From NCBI GenBank assembly GCA_949358305.1, contig OX442314.1, positions 29,435,118 to 29,499,117 of the forward strand: a stretch of DNA of 64,000 nt, given 5' to 3'. Of this stretch, positions 43,194 to 55,400 are shown piece by piece. Numbering within the stretch: the first letter of the stretch is position 1; each line of letters begins with the position of its first letter. Made by a program: the position numbers and the translations under genes. Under the pieces are notes generated by a model. The model ran no database searches. It saw nothing but the letters and a program-made list of their open reading frames with translations, and was not told where the DNA came from. The stretch is from Strigamia acuminata (taxonomy: Eukaryota; Arthropoda; Chilopoda; Geophilomorpha; Linotaeniidae).

Positions 43194-44198
43194 AATGGTG
43201 GAGATCGCGGTTCTTTCCCCGGGACCAAAAGTAGAATAAAAACCCCGAAATTAGAGTTAAAAATCATTAAAATTGTAAAATTTAGAGTAAAATGAGTGAA
43301 ATTGGAATTAAAATTACATAAAATTGGCAAATTTAGCTTAAAAATAGCTTTGAAAATCATATAAAATTTAGAGAAATCCCAACCTAATTTGAATATGAGT
43401 GATTCATTTGTGATATTGATAGGAAAGTGAGAGTGAGTCATTGCTAATAAATAAATAGGTCAATTAGATTGAAAATTGGCAAAGTCTAAAAAAAAAAAAA
43501 ATAAAATAAAATAGAATAGAAGTTTTGAATGTTTAAATTGGATGAATTTGCATTTGATTGATATTTACTGTGATATTTGACTTTGAATTGAATTAATATA
43601 GTGCTATTGATTGAATTTTGATGAAATTTAATGAAATTGAATAGTAATGAGGAATTTAATTGTGAATGTGAGAAAAAATTGAATAATAATAGAGAATATA
43701 TTGTTTATATTTATTAATGAATTTGTTTTTCCTGTTTGAGCATTTTTGTAAAGTGTTATTAATAAGAGATTTTTCCTTGAATAGTTTTGATGAAATTTTG
43801 TAATTATGACCGTGAAAATGAATTGTTTTTGATATTTTTGTGAAAAATGATGACCGTGAAAGTGTTTTTTTTTTTTGTTCTTGAATTCTTTTGTAGAAAT
43901 TTTTGAGATTTGATTGTAAAAATTGAATTGTTTAATCATTGAATTGTTCTAGTATTTTGAAAGATTTTTGTAAAGATTGAAGTGTTTAATCACTGATTTA
44001 TTTTTCAGAAAGTGAAAAGTGTTTTGTGTGCTAAAGAGTTATAGTGTTATTTATAACTGGAAAAGTGAATTAAAAGTGCTTCGAGCCAAAGGATTGTGTC
44101 TTCTCTACAATTAATAAATCATTGCGGACTCTAGACGTTACGCGTTTTCAAAATACGTAACGGATTACCTGCTCTCAGGTAGTAAGAAAGAAGAAGAG
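43194..44198 (+). other. PBS and long AT-rich leader of Gypsy C
   Basis: TGGTGGAGATCGCGGTTC begins at 43196, 2 nt after the LTR, and is the likely PBS; I could not assign the tRNA securely. The next kilobase is AT-rich with many GAATTG/GAAATT words and no gene. A possible splice acceptor (TGCTCTCAG) ends at 44178. Confidence 0.6.
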
Positions 44199-44504
44199 TT
44201 GGAAGAAGAGACAGCATTGAGTGACAAGGTGACTGAGCGAAAGAGGGGGCCAAAACCCAAAGAGGGACTTAAAACTCAAAAAAGGGAAGGTGAAACCCCG
44301 CAACAGCACCGAATACGAGTTGTTAGTGCTGATCTTCAAGCTGAATTGTTCCCACACGAGGTGGAGCAATTAGGAGAATTATTGATACGAGAACAGGGTG
44401 ATCAGGACGACGCAGACGAGAAGGACGTTTTCCAAGACGTTGAGGAGCAACCAAATTTAGAACTTTCATATTTGTGTATTAATAAAGAACAATCACCAAT
44501 TAAA

Positions 44505-45620
44505 ATGGCAAATGCTTCACCAGAACTTGTAGCAATACAGACGGTATTACAAAATTTAGTGGTTAATAGAAGAAATCCAGTTGACTTTGATCCGGCGACA
44601 GGAAATATTGACACATGGCTGATCGGATATGAAGATACAATAGCCGATGACACCGAGAGAATTAAACATCTATCAATTGTGCTGAAATCCTCCGCATCAT
44701 CGTGGTATCTAGATCAACTTCCACAACATCCGACTAGAACATGGAGTCAATGGAAAGATGCGTTGAAGGCAAAATTCAGACGACAAATAACAACAATTTT
44801 GTCGAAATTACAGGCAATGCAGCACAAAGATGGGACAGCTTTGGAACATATGCAGAAAATATTAAAAGAATGTTCTTTTGCGAGACCAGCATTTACTGAA
44901 GAACAAAAGATATTTCATGTGTTTCAAGGACTTAAAAAGGTGACTAGAGATAAATTGGTAGTCAATTTTCCAAAGACATTGGATCAGTTAACATCTCAAC
45001 TTGGATTATTGGAAGCTCATGCATTCAGTGAGGACCCTGCAGAAGTTTTGCTAACCCTACTGCAAAAAGCTGTTGATACAACAGGCGAGGTGAAACCAAG
45101 CTTGTTAGTTGAACCGAGCGACGTCAATAAAACCAAAGACGAGTTGTTAGCAGAGGTCAAAGTGCTAAGACAACAGCAGCAGTTTGGGGAAGTTCAATAT
45201 GCAGAGGTTACTCCTGTCTTCTATCAAAATCAATGGTACACACCACATCCAAACCAGGCCCAGTTCTACAATAGAGGCAACTTTAGAGGACGATCTGGAC
45301 AACAACGTGGATGGTGGAATAACGATAATAGGAACCAAGGAAGAGGATGGAATAATAACAAAGGTCAAAACAGAGGCAATTGGAATAATCAGTGGAATAA
45401 TTCAGGTCAAGGATTCCAACAGCAATATCCACAACAGCAGTGGAACTCACCACAACAGCAATGGAATCCACAACAAGGACAAAGACCACAGGGGAACCCA
45501 AATAACCAAGGCCATCCATTAAATCCAAACTATAAAGGTAAAAATTTTATTGAAAATTACCGAGGCCGAGGAAATCGAGGAGCCCCACGTGGTGGACCAA
45601 TTAATCCATCGGGAAACTAG
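44505..45620 (+). CDS. Gag of Gypsy C (RGG/prion-like tail, no zinc knuckle)
   Basis: The frame is open from 44118, but the first in-frame ATG is 44505 (MANASPEL), giving 371 aa. An upstream exon may supply another start, because open sequence of 100 codons with acidic and basic residues precedes it. Gag core: IDTWLIGYEDTI, SSWYLDQLPQHP, WSQWKDALKAKFR, FHVFQGLKKVTRDKLV. The C-terminal 130 residues are Gly/Asn/Gln/Arg/Trp-rich (RGNFRGRSGQQRGWWNNDN, QQQWNPQQGQRPQG) and replace the usual CCHC knuckle. The gene ends right after a GGGAAAC shift site. Confidence 0.82.
   Translation: MANASPELVAIQTVLQNLVVNRRNPVDFDPATGNIDTWLIGYEDTIADDTERIKHLSIVLKSSASSWYLDQLPQHPTRTWSQWKDALKAKFRRQITTILSKLQAMQHKDGTALEHMQKILKECSFARPAFTEEQKIFHVFQGLKKVTRDKLVVNFPKTLDQLTSQLGLLEAHAFSEDPAEVLLTLLQKAVDTTGEVKPSLLVEPSDVNKTKDELLAEVKVLRQQQQFGEVQYAEVTPVFYQNQWYTPHPNQAQFYNRGNFRGRSGQQRGWWNNDNRNQGRGWNNNKGQNRGNWNNQWNNSGQGFQQQYPQQQWNSPQQQWNPQQGQRPQGNPNNQGHPLNPNYKGKNFIENYRGRGNRGAPRGGPINPSGN
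45611..45617 (+). promoter_or_regulatory. -1 frameshift heptamer G GGA AAC (Gypsy C)
   Basis: Gag codons read tcG GGA AAC tag, so the X XXY YYZ heptamer sits immediately before the gag stop. The -1 frame is closed just upstream (TAA at 45602) and open from here through the whole of pol, which makes this the only place a -1 shift could work. Confidence 0.7.
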
Positions 45621-48600
45621 AATGGCCACAAAGACGAAATAACAAGAAGAAAAGAAGAAAGAGAAAATTAGAAATCATCGAGTTACACGCTATGGACGAA
45701 CTTTTACAGATTCCAGTAGTATTAAATGGTATGGAAATCACTGGTGTCTTGGATTCTGGAGGTTTTCGCAACATCATTAGTGAAGATTTGGTGAGAACTC
45801 TGCAGCTCAAATATCAACCCTGCCCAGGTGTTCGATTGAGAGTTGTGGATGGCTCATTGATAGTCCCAGAAGGAAAAACCAGGATTACCATTGATGTTGG
45901 ACAACAACAACACACCATCGACGTATTGATCGTTAATGGATTTGGACGCCATTTACTGCTGGGAGATAATTTCTTAAGATCTGCAAGGTGTAAACTCGAT
46001 TATGACCAACAGAAGATCTTTGTAGGCCCAAAAGATGAACAACAAGAAGTTTTCCCAATGTCAAAGAACCATACTGATGTAAATTACATAGCCCGAGTTT
46101 TAAAACCAATAACAATTCCAGCATTACATGAATGTGTAGTTCCAATTAAAATTGCAAAGAAAGTAGATGATGAACTTTTTATAGAACCACTCAGTGGAGT
46201 AATTGATTGTTTTGGAGTGATTTGTTGCAAAACATTGACTAAATTCAGAAAAGGTGAAGGAGTTCTGCGAGTTGCGAATCCAACTAAAAAGACAATCTAT
46301 TTAGGAAAAAACTCAGCAATCGCAAAGGCCTTTTATGTAATTGAGTCTGGCGTGCTTGATGAAAACAGAGTTAATCAATTTGACTTTAGCACGGCCATGG
46401 CAAATGATAATATGACGCCATCACAACAAGAACTAATGCGACAACTGCTGGAGAAAAATTCAGATAGATTTGCGAAGACTGACAATGATTTAGGCAGAGC
46501 TCATACGATTAAACATCGAATTGATACTGGAGATTCTCCTCCAATTCATTTACAACCTTATAGACGATCGATTAAGGAAAAAGAAATCGAGGATGCTGAA
46601 ACAAAGAAGTTACTTGAGCAAGGAGTCATTAGAGAATCTGAGAGCCCATGGAGTGCACCAGTACTACTCGTCAAGAAAAGAGACGGCAAATGGAGATTTT
46701 GTGTTGATTGGAGACGGTTAAATGCGGTAACAAAGAAAATGGTTTATCCCTTACCACGTATTGATGACACCCTAGATCAATTAGCGGGTGCGAAGTATTT
46801 TTCAATGATGGATCTCATCCAGGGATATCACCAAGTTGAAATAGATGAACAAGATCGTGAAAAGACAGCATTTACTACGTCGAGCGGACATTATGAGTTT
46901 AATGTCCTCGGAATGGGATTATGTAACAGCCCAGCCGCTTTTCAAAAATTGATGAACAAAGTGCTTGGTAACCTCTTGGGAAAAGTATGCATAGCATATC
47001 TTGATGATTTGATAGTGTTTTCAAAGACTTTCGACCAGCACCTCGTCGATTTGGAGGCAGTTTTCCAGAAGCTTAGAATAGCGAATCTCAAAGTTAAGCT
47101 GAGCAAATGTACGTTTGCGACACACACCATTCGATATCTCGGACATGTGGTTGATGCAGAAGGTATTTCACCGGATCCCAGGAACCTGGATTCTGTGGCC
47201 AAGTTTCCAATTCCTGTGAACGTTAAACAACTACGTGGTTTTCTTGGATTATGCTCGTATTACCGGAAATTTATTAAAGGTTTTGCGGACATTTCCAAAC
47301 CTCTGGTGAATTTAACCAAAAAGGATGAAAAATTTGATTGGGGACCTCCCCATGAAAAAGCATTCCACACGCTTCGAACAGCATTAATAACAGTGCCGGT
47401 GTTAGCGCATCCAGATTTTGCTCAGCCCTTCATGATTTCATGCGATGCAAGTGCCTATGGATTAGGAGCTATTTTGAAGCAAAAAGTCAACAATCAAGAG
47501 CGTGCCATCGCTTATGCAAGTCGTATGATGAGCACAGCAGAAATGAATTACACTGCAACTGAAAGGGAAATGTTAGCAATTATCTTTGCTATTGAAAAGT
47601 TTAGACCGTACCTATATGGACAGAAATTCCAAATTATTACCGACCATTCTGCCCTCCAATGGCTGAAAGGAGTCCGAAATCCAAATGGACGTCTGGCCAG
47701 GTGGGCGCTGCAACTAGCTGAGTATGATTTTGAAATATTTCATAAAAGCGGCAAGAAACATACAGATGCCGATGCTTTAAGTAGGATCCAGGAAGAATTG
47801 AGTGAAGAAGAAATAGAAAAATTACCTTCGCTTTTCTTAGAAAATTTGGACCTCCCTGGTGAACAGAGGAAGGATCCCAAACTACTGGACCTAATAACAG
47901 CGCTAGAAAACCAAGAGCAACTTCCAAGAAAAAGAAGACGACCACTAAAGCAGTTCGTTCTTCAAAATAAAACGTTGTTCAGGAAGAAAAAACTTAACAG
48001 TTCCCTGAACATGGAAGATTTATTACTAGTAGTCCCAAAACAACTTCAAAAAGATGTATTGTATGAAATGCACGATGGATTACTAGGAGCTCATTTGGGA
48101 TTGGCAAAAACGTGGAAACGAATAAGAACACGATTTTTCTGGACAAGAATTTATAAAGATGTTAGAAATTACGTCTTGTCCTGCCAACATTGCGCAAAAG
48201 CAAAAACAATGACAACGCCAGCTAAAGGATTGATGCAGCCAGGGTCAACAGTCTCAAAACCTTTTGAGCGAATTGGAATAGACACACTTGGACCATTTCC
48301 ATTGTCACGACTTGGAAATAAACATGTGTTTGTTGTAACTGACTATCTTTCTAGAAATGCAATAGCTAGACCAGCAGCAGCAGCTACAGCATTAGAAGCA
48401 GCGAAAACATTGCTTTACGAAGTTATTCTGAAAGAGGGCAGTCCAAGAGAGATTCTAAGCGATCGTGGAACGGAATACAGGAATAAAATGGTCGAGGAAG
48501 TCTCAAATATGTTTAAAAGTTTGCATAAAACTACGTCAGGATACCATCCAAGAACAAATGGATTAACTGAGAGATTTAATGCGACATTCGCAAAAATGTT

Positions 48601-49417
48601 GCAAAGTTACGTCAATGATGAACATACTGATTGGGACGAATTTCTTCCATTTCTCCTGTTTTCATATAACACGGCCGTTCATGAAACAACAGGATATACA
48701 CCACACTATTTACTTCGTGGATATGATGTGGATTTGACAGTAGATGTTAATTTGGACCTGCCACAGAAAGAATTTACTTTAAGGACAGCGAAATTCATTC
48801 GAGCAGCCAGGAAAATTGCAAATGAGAGACTTGAAAAACAATCTGTAAAAAGTAAGAAAAGATTTGATGAGGATAGAGTCAACAAAGAGTTTGAACCAGG
48901 TGAATTGGTTTATTTGAAGACCATCAACAGAAAAGTTGGCTTATCAGAGAAGCTTTTGCCGCAATTTTCCGGCCCTTATGAAATTGTGAGAAGAACTGCA
49001 CCTAATAACTATGAAATTATCAATTCTACGAGAAAGAAAAGTGATATAGTGAATGTAGAAAGGTTAAAGCCATATAAGGAACGAATTGAAGAAGAAATAG
49101 ATGAAGTTCTGAAAGATATGCCAGAAAAGAAAGTGGAATTTGCGGATAAAGTGAAGAAAATCAGTAAAAAAGGTGAAATTGTAGTTGAAAACACAGAAAA
49201 ACTAGTGAAAACAACGAAAATTAAGCCAAAAGAACGATATATAGATGATACAGAACAAATCTCATTGAAATCACTGTTTGAACCACAGCCTTTGATAGGA
49301 ACAAGTGAAAACCAACTTAAAAACCTGCCACCAGATGGCGTAGGTACACAGAATGACGATATCCGGTCGCGCAGACTCAGACCGCAGAAACGAAAAAACT
49401 ATCGCCATTTCTACTGA
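45618..49417 (+). CDS. Pol of Gypsy C (PR-RT-RH-INT)
   Basis: Open in the -1 frame from the shift site; the first ATG at 45692 would give 1241 aa. Protease GVLDSGGFRNIIS; RT with FCVDWRRLNAVTKK, GMGLCNSPAAFQ and catalytic AYLDDLIVFS; RNase H ISCDASAYGLGAIL and TDHSALQWL; integrase zinc domain (HDGLLGAHLG...CQHCAKAK), core IDTLGPF, LSDRGTEYRN, NGLTERFNATF; GPY/F-like FSGPYEIVRR; and a Lys/Glu-rich tail. No internal stops. Confidence 0.92.
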
Positions 49418-50133
49418 TTTTGCTACGGTGAACACGAACTTATAGTGTGACCCGGAAACAAGATCCTCTTTTGATTATATATTGATATTTTGTGTATTGA
49501 ATTGTGTTTTGAAAGGTTTGTACAAATGAATTGAATATTTTTAAGTGGTTTGTGAAACAAATTGTGAAGTTTTGAGTGTTTTATAAGCGAATTTTCGCGA
49601 GTGGAGACCAGTCGCGAGTTTCGCCCATTCGTTTGAAATTTTATTGGACCTGATAATTTAGGTAAAGTTTTAAAATAAGTTGTAGTTGAATTTGATATTA
49701 TAGTAGAGTAATTTAAAAATAGTTATAAAGGAAAAATTAATAATGCGAATGGCCGAGAATGCGAGAGGAATCTATCGCGAATTTCGTGTGAGAATTTAAC
49801 GTGTTGAAATTTTAGTAAATTTAATGTAAATATTTCACGGCATGATTTTGATTGAATGTTAATAGGAATTAATTATTGTAAATAATTGGAATAAGTTGAT
49901 GTTTTAACGGTATTGTTAATTTTAAAGAAAATTAGAGAAATTGGAAAAATATTTTTGAATTTGTTTTTTTTTTCCCATTTTGGAAAATTGTTAAGAGTTG
50001 TAATTTATTATGAAAATGCTTGTTTTTTTTTTTATGTGAAAGGTTTGGTTTATTGAGTGAAAGAATGATTTATATTTGTTTTTTAGTATATTATTTATTT
50101 CATTTTTTTTTTTCTTCTCTCCTTTTCCATCAG
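49418..50133 (+). other. Spacer after pol with a strong splice acceptor
   Basis: About 700 nt of AT-rich non-coding sequence ending in a long polypyrimidine tract (about 50103-50130) and CATCAG at 50128-50133. This implies that the third ORF is made from a spliced mRNA, as env is in errantiviruses. Confidence 0.6.
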
Positions 50134-50179
50134 ATAAGTTAGGAGAGTTCAGTGATTTCAAAGTGAGGTGTATTTGCCA

Positions 50180-51550
50180 ATGGACGAAATGGCAAATAAG
50201 TTTGACAGAATGGATATCCACTCAACCGATTCTTCATCCGATGAGTTCGAGGTGCCAGTGTACAAGCCGCCCGAGCAAGCAGAGGCAGCACAACCAGATT
50301 CGATGCAGTTAGGGAACTGGTACGATCGAACACTGGACCCGAGGAACCCGATGCCGGTGTTAGGCAAGCCGATCAATCTCGAGGATTTGGTTTCGTTCGA
50401 ACGCCCATTTACCAACCGACGGAGGCAACAGGGACCAAAACAGCTGGACCCAGCCGATCCAAAATATGTTAAAAAACGAAACCGTCAGGAGAGGCGCAAG
50501 CGTAATCGAACGATAGTACGACAAAGCGATGGAGTCGAGAAGAGAAAGCTGACCCCGAGAGGATTAAAAGTAATAAGGGACCAGGCAGACCGATCAGTTC
50601 GGAGGAACAATCGTCGTCTGTCTGAGATTACCGACGAGCGGGGAAATCTGACGGCGGCGATTGTTCCACTTCAACCCAAAGGACCGGAGGGAAGGCGTGT
50701 TTATGATGCGTATAAAGCAGCATCGCAGAAGCTTTTGCTCGAGGAGGCGAAGTTGAAGAATAGAGTGGCGCGTGCAAAAGAGCTTGGGAGACGCACTCAA
50801 CTCTACGATCCGAGGATAAATCTTCCACCACCGCCGAAAGACTACAGAGTCGGCATGCCCTTCGACAAGCAGATGCGAGCGCTAGAGATTTGGTACGCCA
50901 CTTATGACAAACAACCAGACGAGCCGTTGTATATCTCAAAAATTCGTCCTCACATTGTCGTACGCCGTAGAGAAATTCTATCTCTTGGAGCCTTAATGCC
51001 AGGTACAGTGTCCTGGGTACACGACACTATTATCGATGTGTACCTTGGGATGATAATGGAAAGACATCCTCAGGTTTTTGCGTATCCAGTTTCGGTAGTC
51101 GAAAGATTGATGTCAGCCGAGGATAAACCAAGTACGTGGCGTTGGTATAAAGATTTGGTGGACAAGCCAAACGACAGCCACACCATTTGGTTTTTCCCAA
51201 TACCCACTGAATTTCATTGGATGATCTACGTATATGATCGTAGTCGTTTCCCAAATAACGTAGGATTTTATGATTCTGCGTCCGAGCCAACTAAAGAACA
51301 TTTTCAATATTGGAACAATAACAAATTGAATTTGAACGGCGCGGGATTTGTGTTCCCAAAATATCAACGATGGTTCCCGCCGAAGGCCCCGCAACTCGAT
51401 GGAGATAGTTGCGGGCCGATGATTCTCCATTTCGCCCGCCGATATCTCGACGAGCGAGATCTAATGAAGTTAGCGGACGGAACAGAGTTAAGAACGAGAA
51501 TTCTATATGAGATTCATCACGGGGAATTCGAGCCGTTCGATGAGGTTTAA
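50180..51550 (+). CDS. Ulp1/SENP-like (C48) cysteine protease, ORF3 of Gypsy C
   Basis: 456 aa from ATG 50180, about 46 nt after the splice acceptor. N-terminal 200 residues are charged and partly coiled, with a basic patch (KKRNRQERRKRNR) that could be a nuclear signal. The C-terminal half fits the Ulp1/adenain fold: WVHDTIIDVYLGMI (Trp about 279, compare W.ND.VINFYL of Ulp1), FHWMIYVYD with His about 346, VGFYDS with Asp about 365, and PQLDGDSCGP with Gln about 405 and Cys about 411. The His-Asp and Asp-Cys spacings (19 and 46) match SUMO proteases. All catalytic residues are present. Predicted to cleave SUMO- or ubiquitin-like conjugates; substrate unknown. It occupies the place of env. 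Confidence 0.82.
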   Translation: MDEMANKFDRMDIHSTDSSSDEFEVPVYKPPEQAEAAQPDSMQLGNWYDRTLDPRNPMPVLGKPINLEDLVSFERPFTNRRRQQGPKQLDPADPKYVKKRNRQERRKRNRTIVRQSDGVEKRKLTPRGLKVIRDQADRSVRRNNRRLSEITDERGNLTAAIVPLQPKGPEGRRVYDAYKAASQKLLLEEAKLKNRVARAKELGRRTQLYDPRINLPPPPKDYRVGMPFDKQMRALEIWYATYDKQPDEPLYISKIRPHIVVRRREILSLGALMPGTVSWVHDTIIDVYLGMIMERHPQVFAYPVSVVERLMSAEDKPSTWRWYKDLVDKPNDSHTIWFFPIPTEFHWMIYVYDRSRFPNNVGFYDSASEPTKEHFQYWNNNKLNLNGAGFVFPKYQRWFPPKAPQLDGDSCGPMILHFARRYLDERDLMKLADGTELRTRILYEIHHGEFEPFDEV

Positions 51551-51919
51551 AGGAAGAGAAGATGAATTTTGATTTTGATGATTTAATTTTGACAAAATTT
51601 TCTTTTGATTTACGTTTTTTTTGTGAGACTTTTCAAGTATGTAAAAATAAACAATGGAAAAGCAAATATTGTATTAGTGATATTAAGATAGTTTAAGTTG
51701 AATTATTTTATGATTTGATTGGAATGGTAATATTGGAATAAAAGGGAGTGAAGTAACTCCAGAATAATTTAAGTTTGTGTGATAATAATGAAACAACTGA
51801 GTGATAACTTATGAAGGGTAGAAGTAGCCGAACATTCCTTAAGAATGTCCGATTTAAAAGACACCTGTCTGGTATCGAAATTTGTATTTTGGGGTCCAAA
51901 ACACAGCAAAAAAGGGAGT
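51551..51919 (+). other. 3' untranslated region and PPT of Gypsy C
   Basis: AT-rich, non-coding. The polypurine tract AAAAAAGGGAG (51908-51918) directly precedes the 3' LTR. Confidence 0.75.
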
Positions 51920-52442
51920 TGTCACGTGTACGAACCGTGCCAATTAATGCGCGATTCGTAGCACGTAATTCGGACTATTATTACTTAAACGTTGCTAAAT
52001 TTCGGCCACAGATGGCGCTGACGGTTGGATTCCGTCATCGCCATGTGATGGACCGATCAATTCAATTATGGGGTTTATGGCAGATTTGCTATAAATAAGG
52101 AGCCCGCACTAAGACAGGTCTCTAATCACTTTGCTTTTCAGAACCTAGAGAGTCTGATGTCGCCTCAATAAAGAGCGCGGCTGATGACTATAAAACCAAT
52201 TTGATTGCATTACATTTGGATTATCACACAGTTGTTTTATAACCCAATTAATAAAGGTTGTATGATTTAATGAGAATGTAAAATGACAATTTATCCAAAT
52301 ATCATTCTGACCTGTTTGAGAATAAAACTGAATTGAATTTGAAACATAAAACCAATCTCATCCTTTCCTGTCACACTCACTAAAAACCCCAAATTAAACA
52401 CAGTTGCGTGGAAACCTAATTAGGCCCAGAAACCACGTAACA
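51920..52442 (+). repeat. 3' LTR of Gypsy C
   Basis: 523 bp, indistinguishable by eye from 42671-43193; followed by ATAT, the target duplication. Confidence 0.93.
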
Positions 52443-55400
52443 ATATCATCCTGGCTGTTTTCCTCCAATGGCCTATCCAAAAACTCAGTCCTTCTCTGGA
52501 TGCCTGGTTTGAGTCTATTTACATGTACAACTTGTCTGTGACCTCCATCTAAATCTGCTATCTCGACATTAACATCAGATACTATTCTGGTGACATACAA
52601 TGGGCCTTTCCACTTAGGTGCAAGCTTAGGAGATAAACCAATTCCAACAACAGTATTTTGAAGATACACCTCATCTCCCAGTTGAAACATAGGTTGAACT
52701 GTACCTCTGTCGTAATATTTCTTACGGACATCTGCAGACTCGTCATGGGCCTTTGATGCATGTTGATGTGCGTACTGCAACCGGCCCTTCAACTCTGAAG
52801 CATAATTAGTATCGGTATCATAATGCACTCTATACGGTTCTGTGCACACTTGGAATGGCTTCTCCGCATCCGTCCCATATAAAAGATAATAAGGTGTTTC
52901 GTTTGTTGATGAGTGCACTGCCTTGTTATATGCTGAAACAGCATATGGTAACCAATCATCCCAATCGTTCTGCTTTTCCCCAATATAATGAGAAAGGTGA
53001 TCTTTAATTGTCTGATTAACCCTTTCTGTTACCCCATTTGACGCTGGATGGTAAGCAGTGGTAAAGACTTTCTGTAAACCCAGAATAATATATATCTGCC
53101 GTAACAACTGAGATGTGAAATTTGCCCCGCGGTCTGTGATTAACTGCTTTGGCACTGTGTGTGGCAACACAACTCGTTCCACAAATGCTTTTGCAACAGT
53201 GTCTGACTTCTGATCAGGCATAGCTACAGCCTCCACAAATCGTGTTAAATGGTCAATAAAAACGAAGATGTAGCGATTTCCCCGATAAGTCACTGGCAAT
53301 GGACCCATGATGTCCATTCCTGCCCGATCAAATGGTTTAGAAACTTTCGGAAACTTTTGTAGCGGTGCCCTTCTATGTGGACCATAGTCTTTACGGAGCA
53401 AACACGACCGACACTGTCGACAATACTCCTGCACGTCTTTTGAAATTCCTTTCCAGTAAAAACACCTTGCTATGGCTTCGTAGGTCCGTGCATACCCCAT
53501 GTGACCAGAATACGGTGCATCGTGATAAACGTTAAGGATCTCTGATATCATCTTTCGTGGTGCAACCAAAACTTCCCATATATCTCTGCGAGCAGAATCT
53601 GCTGCCAGGTTCCGGCGATAAAAAAGAAGACCCCTGTCATCCAAAAAGAACTTATCAGCATCATCCGGCAATGTCCCTTTATAGATTGTGTGACAATCAT
53701 TCTCCAGATGTTGTATGAAAGGACCCCAAACATCATCTTTCTTCTGCTCAGCCCGAAGGCGTTCCCGATCCCAAATGGGATCAACATCATCCAGAACATT
53801 GATCGGCAATCGACTTAAAGCATCCGCATTTCCATGACTAACTCCTGCTCTATGGACAATGGAAAAATCATATCCCTGTAATGCAAGTGCCCATCTTGCC
53901 AATCGTGAAGTTGGATCACGAATTCCCATCAACCAGACCAATGGCCTGTGATCAGTAATGATCTCAAATCTTCTGCCATACAAATAACAACGGAAAATCT
54001 TTGTTGCAAAAACTACTGCCAAACACTCCTTCTCTGCCGTGGAATAATTCCTTTCAGCTTTATTTAACTGTCTACTGGCGTAAGCTACTGGGTAATCAAT
54101 CCCGTCATATGACTGTGAAAGAACAGCCCCCAAAGCAAAATCTGAAGCATCTGTGGCCAAAATGAATGGTTTTTTAAAGTCTGGATATTTTAACAAAGGT
54201 GCTTGCACCAAAGCCTTCTTGCACTCCTCAAATGCTGCCTGTGCATCTTGGGTCCAAACAAAACCCTCATCTTCTTTTCTTGTCAATTTCGTGAGTGGTC
54301 TTGCCAAATCAGCGAATGACTGAACATGGCGGCGATAATAAGAAATCAATCCCAAAAACTGACGAACACTCCGAATATCCCTTGGTACTGGAAACTTTGC
54401 AACTGCATCCAATTTCGCTGGATCAGGCTTGATACCCTCCCTGTTAATTATATGTCCCAAATATTTTGCCTCCTCCTGCAAAAACTGACATTTTTTCAGT
54501 TTCAACTTCAAACCACTTTCACGCAACCGTTTAAAAACCATCTCCAGGTTCTGCAAATGTGTTTCAAAAGTTGAACCTAATACTATGATGTCATCCAAAT
54601 AAACCATAGCCTCTGCTGGACTCATTCCTAACAACAACATGTCAGCCAACTGCTGAAAACTACTAGGAGCATTCATCAATCCCATTGCCAAACGGCAAAA
54701 TTGATATTGTCCTCTAGGTGTGGAAAAAGCTGTCTTCGACCGGTCTATTTCGGCCAAAGGCATTTGGAAATATGCACTTAACATATCCAGCAATGTAAAA
54801 TACATGGAAGATCCCAAATTATCTAGTGTATCATCAATCCTGGGCAAAGGATACCGCTGAGGCACTGTGACTTTATTTAGGCCCCTATAATCTACTACAA
54901 AACGAAAACTTCCATCAGACTTCTTCACCAATAAAGCTGGTGCTGACCATGGAGATACAGCTGCCTCAATCACCCCTGCATCTTTCAACTTCTGCAATTG
55001 TTTGTCCATCTCCCCCCGCAATGCATGTGGAGTCCGATATGGTGGTACATAAACTGGTGGATGATCACCCGTAAATATGCGATGTTCGATCCATGGACAA
55101 TGTCCAATGTCATTGTCATCCTTTGCAAAAACATCCCGATATTTGACAATCAGTCTCTCAACCCCTGCTCTCTCATCAGTTGACAAATGAGTCAAATCAA
55201 CTTGTTGTAAAACATCAAAGTCCAATTCATCCGACTGTTTCTGTTGCTCCTGCACAATTCCTGCAACTGTATTCGGAATCATCTCTTCGACACTACAAAA
55301 TGTCCCAACTGCTAGATTCCTTTGTAGTTTAATGCTTTCACTACTTAGATTTATAAATTTCATAGGCATCATCCCATCTGTATCAACTTTTGCCAATGTC

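Larger units (their letters stand above)
42671..52442 (+). mobile_element. Gypsy element C with a Ulp1-like protease gene
   Basis: 9772 bp, plus strand. LTRs of 523 bp (42671-43193, 51920-52442) appear identical. Ends TGTCACGTG...CACGTAACA; 4-bp duplication ATAT at 42667-42670 and 52443-52446. PBS, gag, pol, a third ORF encoding a C48-type cysteine protease, then PPT. All three reading frames are open, so this copy looks young and possibly competent. Confidence 0.93.

Noticed and set aside
44199-44504. Upstream extension of Gypsy C gag starting at a TTG
   Set aside because: No ATG in frame. The stretch is open and could be used through splicing, but a direct TTG start is not credible, so ATG 44505 was chosen.
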